DNA of 9,972 bases from JAHEDH01 sp965364515 (GTDB taxonomy: Bacteria; Actinomycetota; Acidimicrobiia; Spongiisociales; ZC4RG35), in NCBI GenBank assembly GCA_965364515.1, contig CBDTXZ010000111.1:1-9972 (forward strand), read 5' to 3'. Positions 6,795 through 9,972 of the stretch are shown piece by piece (position 1 is the first letter of the stretch; each line of letters begins with the position of its first letter). The notes beneath the pieces were generated by a model. The model did not search any database. It was not told where the DNA came from and saw nothing but the letters and a program-made list of their open reading frames with translations. The position numbers and the translations under genes were made by a program.

Positions 6795-7807
6795 GCCGAA
6801 CGACCCACGGCTGCGGCGACGGCCGTCACGGATTCCATCAACTCGTCGAAGTCGTCGGGAAGCAGCGCCTGCTCGCCGTCGACGAGTGCCGTCTCGGGCT
6901 GGGGATGCACATCGACCATGATGCCGTCTGCACCGACGGCCGCCGCCGCCCGAGCGAGCGGACCGACCAGGTGCCGCTTGCCACCGGCATGGGAGGGGTC
7001 CACCATCACCGGCAGATGGGCCATCCGCTTCAACAGAGGCACAGCCGTGATGTCGAGGGTGTTTCTCGCAGCGGTCTCGAAGGTGCGTATCCCCCGCTCC
7101 ACCATGATGATCTGGTGGTTGCCTTCCTTGAAGATGTACTCAGCGGCGTTGAGCCACTCCTGGAGCGTGGCAGTGAAACCCCGCTTCAGCTGGACGGGCT
7201 TGGGCTGCCTCCCGACTTCCTGGAGCAGCGTGTAGTTCGACATGTTCCGTGTCCCGACGCGAAGGATGTCGGCGTAGGAGGAGACCAAGCCGACGTCACG
7301 AGGATCGAGCACCTCGGCAACGAAGGGCATGTCGAACGCGGTTCTCGCCTCGTCGAGGAGTTGGAGAGCCTCCTCACCCAAGCCCTGAAACGAGTAGGGC
7401 GAGGTCCTCGGTTTGAATGCATCACCGCGCAGGACACGGGCGCCCGACCGTTGGACGGCCTCGGCGGTCGCAAACAGCTGGTCTCGCGATTCCACCGCGC
7501 ACGGTCCGGCGACGACCACGAACTCGTCACTTCGGCCGATCGGGACACCCCGCACTTCGATGACGGAGTCCTCCGGCTGAAACTCTCGACTCACGAACTT
7601 GAAGCTGTCGAGCACCGGCACGGCTCGCTCGACGCCCCCGATGGCTTCCCAAGGGATCTGATGGATCGCTTCACGGTCGCCCAGTGCTCCGATCACGGTC
7701 CGGAACTGACCCTGGGAGACGTGACCCTGGCTGCCTATCGACTCGAGCTTTTCGAGGACGGCTGCGATCTCGGGCTCGCCGGCGTCTCTCTTCATCACGA
7801 TGATCAT
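6791..7807 (-). CDS. aroF: 3-deoxy-7-phosphoheptulonate (DAHP) synthase, type I-beta with N-terminal regulatory domain
   Basis: A 338-residue enzyme that condenses phosphoenolpyruvate and erythrose 4-phosphate, the entry step of the shikimate pathway. Residues 1 to about 70 (MIIVMKRDAGEPEIAAVLEK...QGQFRTVIGALGD) form the ferredoxin-like/ACT-like domain found in the Thermotoga maritima enzyme, where it gives Tyr/Phe feedback. The barrel follows: AGPCAVES (100-107) with metal ligand C103, KPRTSPYSFQGLGEEAL (132-148), KRGF (208-211), ERGIRTFE (237-244), VDPSHAGGKR (269-278) with H273, and D310. The metal-ligand Glu seen in T. maritima (E298) is replaced by D299 in VDVHP. The ATG at 7807 has only a weak CCAGG upstream. 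It is the first gene of the aroF-tyrA operon and divergent from the metal transporter. Confidence 0.95.
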   Translation of the reverse strand: MIIVMKRDAGEPEIAAVLEKLESIGSQGHVSQGQFRTVIGALGDREAIHQIPWEAIGGVERAVPVLDSFKFVSREFQPEDSVIEVRGVPIGRSDEFVVVAGPCAVESRDQLFATAEAVQRSGARVLRGDAFKPRTSPYSFQGLGEEALQLLDEARTAFDMPFVAEVLDPRDVGLVSSYADILRVGTRNMSNYTLLQEVGRQPKPVQLKRGFTATLQEWLNAAEYIFKEGNHQIIMVERGIRTFETAARNTLDITAVPLLKRMAHLPVMVDPSHAGGKRHLVGPLARAAAAVGADGIMVDVHPQPETALVDGEQALLPDDFDELMESVTAVAAAVGRSA

Positions 7808-7906
7808 CGGCCTGGTTTCCGTGCCCTTCTCGACGTCGAGAGCCTAGAGCAGTTCCGCTGCACTCCCCCCAACACGGCGCCCGGCTCGACGGGGTGGAGC
7901 CAGCGA

Positions 7907-7920
7907 TAGACTCGCGCTGA
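7907..7920 (+). promoter_or_regulatory. -10 box (TAGACT) for a likely leaderless metal transporter mRNA
   Basis: TAGACT at 7907-7912 ends eight bases before ATG 7921, with no Shine-Dalgarno sequence between. A 4-of-6 match to the -35 consensus (TCGACG, 7886-7891) lies 15 bases upstream of it. The 113-base divergent region also serves aroF, for which a TAGGCT occurs on the minus strand roughly 35-40 bases before its ATG. Confidence 0.4.
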
Positions 7921-8640
7921 ATGGACTCCGAGATCACAGAGACCCCGGCCCACGACGAGCACGTGGGCCAAACCCGTCAGTACTGGCGGGACATGATCCT
8001 CGGTGTGAACGACGGGCTCGTCTCGATGTTCCTGCTGGTCGCCGGGGTCGTCGGGGGTGGGCTGTCCACCGAACAGGTGTTCCTCACGGCGGTCGCGGGA
8101 GCGGTCGCAGGAGCGGTCTCCATGGGGGCCGGCGAATACCTCGCCACCAAATCCCAGGAGGAGGTGCTCACCTCCGAGCTCACCCTGGAACGTTCCCACA
8201 TCGAACAGCACCGTGCGGACGAACTCGATCAGCTCCGGGGCATGTTCGAGGAGATGGGAATCGCCAAGGCCGACCTCGACGGGATCGTCGCTGCATTCGA
8301 CCGCTCCGACGAGGCGCTGCTCAACGCAATGAAGGCGTTGGAGTTCGGGGTCGTCGACTCCGAGCGCCGCTCCCCGATCCGAGCGATGGTGTTCTCAGCA
8401 GCTCTGTTCTTTCTCGGGTCGCTCTCGTCGGTGGTGCCCTTCGCTCTCGTCACGGACGCGAGCACCGGGTTGGTGTGGGCGTCACTGCTCAGCGCAGCCG
8501 GGCTGTTCGCCGTCGGCGTGGCCAAGACTGCGGTCACACGGACCAATCCGATCGTCTCCGGTCTCGAGAACCTCCTGATCGCCAGCATCGGCGGGCTCAT
8601 CGCCTATTACATCGGATCCCTGGTGGGAACGCCCGTCTGA
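7921..8640 (+). CDS. VIT1/CCC1 family Fe2+/Mn2+ transporter
   Basis: A 239-residue membrane protein of the vacuolar iron transporter family, which exports Fe2+ or Mn2+ from the cytoplasm in exchange for protons. Five membrane segments are visible: about 25-46 with RDMILGVNDGLVS, 52-76 with SMGAGEYLA, 154-178, 182-204 and 211-236. Between the second and third lies a charged cytoplasmic domain (77-150) rich in Glu (EEVLTSELTLERSHIEQHRADELDQL...), as in the metal-collecting domain of the family. D31 in segment 1 and M68 in segment 2 are 37 residues apart, matching the conserved Asp/Met pair described for the Eucalyptus VIT1 pore. There is no N-terminal ferritin-like domain of the MbfA type. The gene is monocistronic: a divergent promoter precedes it and the hairpin array follows directly. 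Confidence 0.92.
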   Translation: MDSEITETPAHDEHVGQTRQYWRDMILGVNDGLVSMFLLVAGVVGGGLSTEQVFLTAVAGAVAGAVSMGAGEYLATKSQEEVLTSELTLERSHIEQHRADELDQLRGMFEEMGIAKADLDGIVAAFDRSDEALLNAMKALEFGVVDSERRSPIRAMVFSAALFFLGSLSSVVPFALVTDASTGLVWASLLSAAGLFAVGVAKTAVTRTNPIVSGLENLLIASIGGLIAYYIGSLVGTPV

Positions 8641-8753
8641 GCGCAACACGCGCCACGCCGTGGGCTCGCTTGCTGGCGCTTCGCGTCGCGGCGTGTCTTC
8701 CTCGCCATTCGCTCGGAGCGTGTCTTCTGCTTCGGCCCTGGCGGGCCTCCGCA

Positions 8754-8795
8754 GAGCGTGTCTTCACTTCGTGAGCGTGTCTTCACTTCGTGAGC
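8754..8795 (+). repeat. Perfect 19-base tandem duplication inside the hairpin array
   Basis: GAGCGTGTCTTCACTTCGT occurs twice head to tail, and the match extends four bases into a third copy. Each unit contains one GCGTGTC word and one TCAC-TTC-GTGA stem-loop, so it looks like the smallest repeating module of the array and a recent duplication. Confidence 0.85.
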
Positions 8796-8826
8796 CTCGT
8801 CGTGCGACCTGCGGTCGTGAGCATGC

Positions 8827-8849
8827 CGCGGGGGCGGTACAGCCCCGCG
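8827..8849. repeat. Central GC-rich hairpin of the array
   Basis: CGCGGGG (8827-8833) is perfectly complementary to CCCCGCG (8843-8849) around a nine-base loop. It sits where the GCGTGTC words switch from direct to inverted orientation. No T-run follows on either strand. Confidence 0.6.
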
Positions 8850-8944
8850 CCTCGTTCACTCGCCCTGCAGAGTGATGCCGACCTGAGGTCGCGGACACGC
8901 CGCCGAAGGCGAGGGACGCTCCCAGCGCCAGCGAGGACGACACG

Positions 8945-8964
8945 CTCCGGCCGCCAGGCCGGAG
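8945..8964. repeat. Perfect 8-base-pair hairpin flanked by two GACACGC words
   Basis: CTCCGGCC (8945-8952) pairs with GGCCGGAG (8957-8964) around GCCA. GACACGC words abut it on both sides (8939-8945 and 8965-8971). It is the strongest stem in the array; its counterpart in the left arm (8728-8753) has the same core with a three-base internal mismatch. Confidence 0.7.
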
Positions 8965-9027
8965 GACACGCTCGTGAGTTGAGCGCCGATGCGAAGCGAC
9001 GCGCACTGCGGCCTCCCGCTTGCAGCA

Positions 9028-9043
9028 CAAGCGCTAGCGCTTG
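9028..9043. promoter_or_regulatory. Perfect 16-base palindrome, candidate operator of the XRE regulator
   Basis: CAAGCGCTAGCGCTTG is fully self-complementary and its right end overlaps the -35 box of the promoter for the XRE-family gene. GCTTGC also occurs at 9018-9023, 9039-9044 and 9056-9061, and its reverse GCAAGC at 9086-9091 just inside the gene. Palindromes of this size over a -35 box are typical binding sites of dimeric HTH repressors, so autoregulation is the simplest reading; this is inference. Confidence 0.55.
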
Positions 9044-9075
9044 CAATAGTTAGCAGCTTGCGATATATTGCGGGT
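9041..9075 (+). promoter_or_regulatory. Strong sigma-70-type promoter for the XRE/HBHA-like operon, leaderless
   Basis: TTGCAA (9041-9046) and TATATT (9064-9069) are separated by exactly 17 bases, a near-consensus housekeeping promoter and the best in this window. GCGGGT separates the -10 box from GTG 9076, so transcription should start at or beside the GTG. The AT-rich core contrasts sharply with the surrounding GC-rich DNA. Confidence 0.75.
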
Positions 9076-9477
9076 GTGAGCAAAAGCAAGCAGCAGGAAG
9101 CCGATGACGCGACCGGTCAGGCAACAGACGAAAACCAGGTCGGAGAGTTCATCCGTGAGCAACGCGAACGGGCAAACCTCTCCCTCCGTCGTCTCGCAGA
9201 ACGGGCCGGGGTCTCGAACCCCTACCTCAGCCAGATCGAGCGCGGCATCCGGAATCCGTCGGCAGAGATCCTCAAGCGCTTGTCACGAGCACTGGAGATC
9301 TCGGCCGAGACGCTCTACACCAGGGCGGGGCTCATCGAAGATGGGCCCGCTGCACCAACAGTTGTCGAGGCCATCGAGTCAGATCGCAACCTCACACCAA
9401 GACAGAAGCAAGTGGTCCTTGATCTGTACCGGGCTCTGGTGGAAGCCGGAGCCGCTGCAGAAGAGACCAACGAGTGA
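9076..9477 (+). CDS. XRE-family HTH transcriptional regulator (Rv0474-like)
   Basis: A 133-residue DNA-binding protein. Residues 1-20 are a polar tail (SKSKQQEADDATGQATDENQ). Residues about 23-80 form a Cro/CI-type helix-turn-helix domain: EFIREQRERANLSLRRLAERAGVSNPYLSQIERG..., with the recognition helix around SNPYLSQIERG (47-57) and the usual NPSAEILKRLSRALEI continuation. Residues 95-125 (VVEAIESDRNLTPRQKQVVLDLYRAL) form a probable dimerisation or effector segment. The GTG at 9076 is chosen over an ATG at 8989 because the promoter boxes lie between them and the upstream extension is unlike the family. The HBHA-like gene starts 17 bases after its stop. This order is the same as mycobacterial Rv0474-hbhA, so it is likely an ortholog of that regulator and probably controls the pair. 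Confidence 0.9.
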   Translation: MSKSKQQEADDATGQATDENQVGEFIREQRERANLSLRRLAERAGVSNPYLSQIERGIRNPSAEILKRLSRALEISAETLYTRAGLIEDGPAAPTVVEAIESDRNLTPRQKQVVLDLYRALVEAGAAAEETNE

Positions 9478-9481
9478 CGAT

Positions 9482-9488
9482 CAGGAGA
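9482..9488 (+). promoter_or_regulatory. Shine-Dalgarno sequence of the HBHA-like gene
   Basis: CAGGAGA (9482-9488) lies six bases before ATG 9495 in the 17-base gap after the regulator stop. It supports that ATG and indicates ordinary ribosome loading on the second gene, unlike the leaderless first gene. Confidence 0.55.
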
Positions 9489-9494
9489 TCGAAC

Positions 9495-9972
9495 ATGGAA
9501 GCCAAGAAGTACATCTACGCAGCAGTCGGCGCCCCGGTCACGGTCGCCAAGAGCACCCAGACTCGGGTCGATGAGATCCGCACGAAGATCGAAGAGAACC
9601 TCAAGTCGCTGGGCACCGATGCCCAGAAGCGCATCGACACCTGGGCGACCGAGGGCGAGACCACCGTTGGTCGGCTGACCGACTCGAAGAGCATCGACGA
9701 GCTCACCACCCGGGTGGACTTCGATCAGGTCCAGACGCAGGTCAACAAGCTGCGCGATCAGCTCGAGGATCTCGTCGCCACGTGGCGTTCGAACTTCCGT
9801 CCGGCCACCGAGACGCCTGCCAAGGTCGAGGAGAAGCCCGCCGAGACCAAGCCGGCCGCCAAGAAGCCCGCTGCCAAGAAGCCCGCTGCCAAGACCGCAG
9901 CCGCCAAGAAGCCGGCCGCCAAGAAGCCCGCTGCCAAGACCGCAGCCGCCAAGAAGCCGGCCGCCAAGAAGC
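9495..9972 (+). CDS. HBHA-like coiled-coil protein with Lys/Pro/Ala repeat tail, 3' end missing
   Basis: The first 159 codons are visible and the gene continues past the right edge. Residues 1-100 are mainly helical and heptad-like (VDEIRTKIEENLKSLGTDAQ, then FDQVQTQVNKLRDQLEDLV), with no signal peptide. From about residue 104 it changes to a Pro/Glu linker and then to KPAAK/KTAAAK repeats. This is the layout of mycobacterial heparin-binding haemagglutinin (HBHA), a surface-exposed adhesin whose Lys/Ala/Pro tail binds heparan sulfate and which also binds lipid and actin. Sequence identity in the coiled coil is low by eye, so the match rests on architecture and on the preceding Rv0474-like gene. 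A histone-H1-like DNA-binding protein is the alternative, since such tails also bind DNA. In a probable environmental organism an envelope or lipid-body role is as likely as host adhesion. Confidence 0.72.
   Translation, partial: MEAKKYIYAAVGAPVTVAKSTQTRVDEIRTKIEENLKSLGTDAQKRIDTWATEGETTVGRLTDSKSIDELTTRVDFDQVQTQVNKLRDQLEDLVATWRSNFRPATETPAKVEEKPAETKPAAKKPAAKKPAAKTAAAKKPAAKKPAAKTAAAKKPAAKK
9849..9972 (+). repeat. 15-base-period tandem repeat coding for KPAAK units
   Basis: Five-codon units (AAG-CCN-GCN-GCC-AAG, with KTAAA variants) run from 9849 to the window edge. A larger 45-base unit (KPAAK-KPAAK-TAAAK type) repeats almost exactly, with one extra 15-base unit in its first copy. Unit number could vary by slippage without shifting the frame. 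The end of the array is not visible. Confidence 0.85.

Larger units (their letters stand above)
8641..9005. repeat. Non-coding array of small hairpins separated by GCGTGTC / GACACGC words
   Basis: This gene-free stretch begins right after the transporter stop. It holds seven exact GCGTGTC words: four on the plus strand (8691, 8718, 8756, 8775) and three inverted (8894, 8939, 8965). In nine-base form they are CGGCGTGTC once per arm and GAGCGTGTC three and two times. Short stem-loops fill the gaps: CCAC-GTGG (8653-8663), GGCCC-GGGCC (8734-8747), TCAC-GTGA twice (8764-8774, 8783-8793), CGACC-GGTCG twice (8805-8817, 8879-8891), CGCGGGG-CCCCGCG (8827-8849), TCACT-AGTGA (8856-8875), CGCC-GGCG (8901-8911), GGGA-TCCC (8913-8923), CTCCGGCC-GGCCGGAG (8945-8964) and CGCTC-GAGCG (8969-8985). 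Left and right words sit almost symmetrically about position 8831. It resembles REP/BIME-type intergenic repeats, but no family is recognised. Open frames here are by-products of the high GC. Confidence 0.75.

Noticed and set aside
5721..7235. 504-codon and neighbouring 495-codon (6422-7909) open frames on the plus strand
   Set aside because: They lie opposite tyrA and aroF, whose motifs are unambiguous; the translations are Arg/Ser/Gly-rich with no recognisable domain.
8641..9005. CRISPR array
   Set aside because: The repeated word is only 7-9 bases, occurs in both orientations, and spacing is irregular and hairpin-rich; no cas genes are near.
8475..9053. Several short open frames on both strands in the hairpin array
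   Set aside because: They consist of the translated repeats, have no ribosome sites or consistent homology signal, and overlap one another on both strands.
8989..9075. Longer N-terminus of the XRE regulator starting at ATG 8989
   Set aside because: This would place the promoter boxes and palindrome inside the coding region; the added 29 residues are unlike the family and GTG 9076 fits the predicted transcription start.

Overview
The window is high-GC DNA with compact genes on both strands. GTG starts, 4-base GTGA overlaps and start codons lying just downstream of TANNNT -10 boxes all suggest an actinobacterium (Actinomycetota). An XRE-type regulator followed by an HBHA-like Lys/Pro/Ala-tailed protein mirrors the mycobacterial Rv0474-hbhA pair. 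A V/A-type ATPase subunit together with these traits would fit a deep-branching group such as Acidimicrobiia, but that placement is inference.

Layout. At 1-148 (-) is the first part of a V/A-type ATPase subunit D gene that runs off the left edge. Diverging from it are a small membrane protein of the phage holin 4_2 family (292-654, +) and a class III nucleotidyl cyclase (694-1506, +). A 72-residue double zinc-ribbon protein (1520-1738, -) converges on the cyclase with only 13 bases between stops. Next comes a minus-strand operon: nadE, glutamine-dependent NAD synthetase (2706-4355), translationally coupled to a class IV PLP aminotransferase/aminodeoxychorismate lyase-like gene (1909-2709), with a bulged hairpin downstream. 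Diverging from nadE is an M20 amidohydrolase (4443-5624, +). It converges on a second minus-strand operon, aroF (DAHP synthase, 6791-7807) coupled to tyrA (prephenate dehydrogenase, 5760-6794), which holds the entry and one exit step of aromatic amino acid synthesis. Diverging from aroF is a VIT/CCC1-family metal transporter (7921-8640, +).

The most unusual stretch is the roughly 435 non-coding bases at 8641-9075. Its first 365 or so bases are an array of small hairpins separated by seven exact copies of GCGTGTC. Four copies point right, then three point left, arranged almost as a mirror around a GC-rich hairpin near 8838. The array ends just before a very good promoter (TTGCAA, 17 bases, TATATT) whose -35 box overlaps a perfect 16-base palindrome. 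The promoter is placed so that transcription would begin at or next to the GTG of the XRE-family regulator (9076-9477, +). That gene is followed after 17 bases by the HBHA-like gene (9495 to the right edge), which ends inside a 15-base-period KPAAK repeat.

Five gene starts (694, 4355, 4443, 7921, 9076) share the same layout: a TANNNT box ending 6-8 bases before the start codon and no Shine-Dalgarno sequence. This suggests leaderless mRNAs. Genes at 292, 1738 and 9495 instead have clear Shine-Dalgarno sequences. I saw no tRNA, rRNA, transposase, CRISPR array or recognisable defence system.
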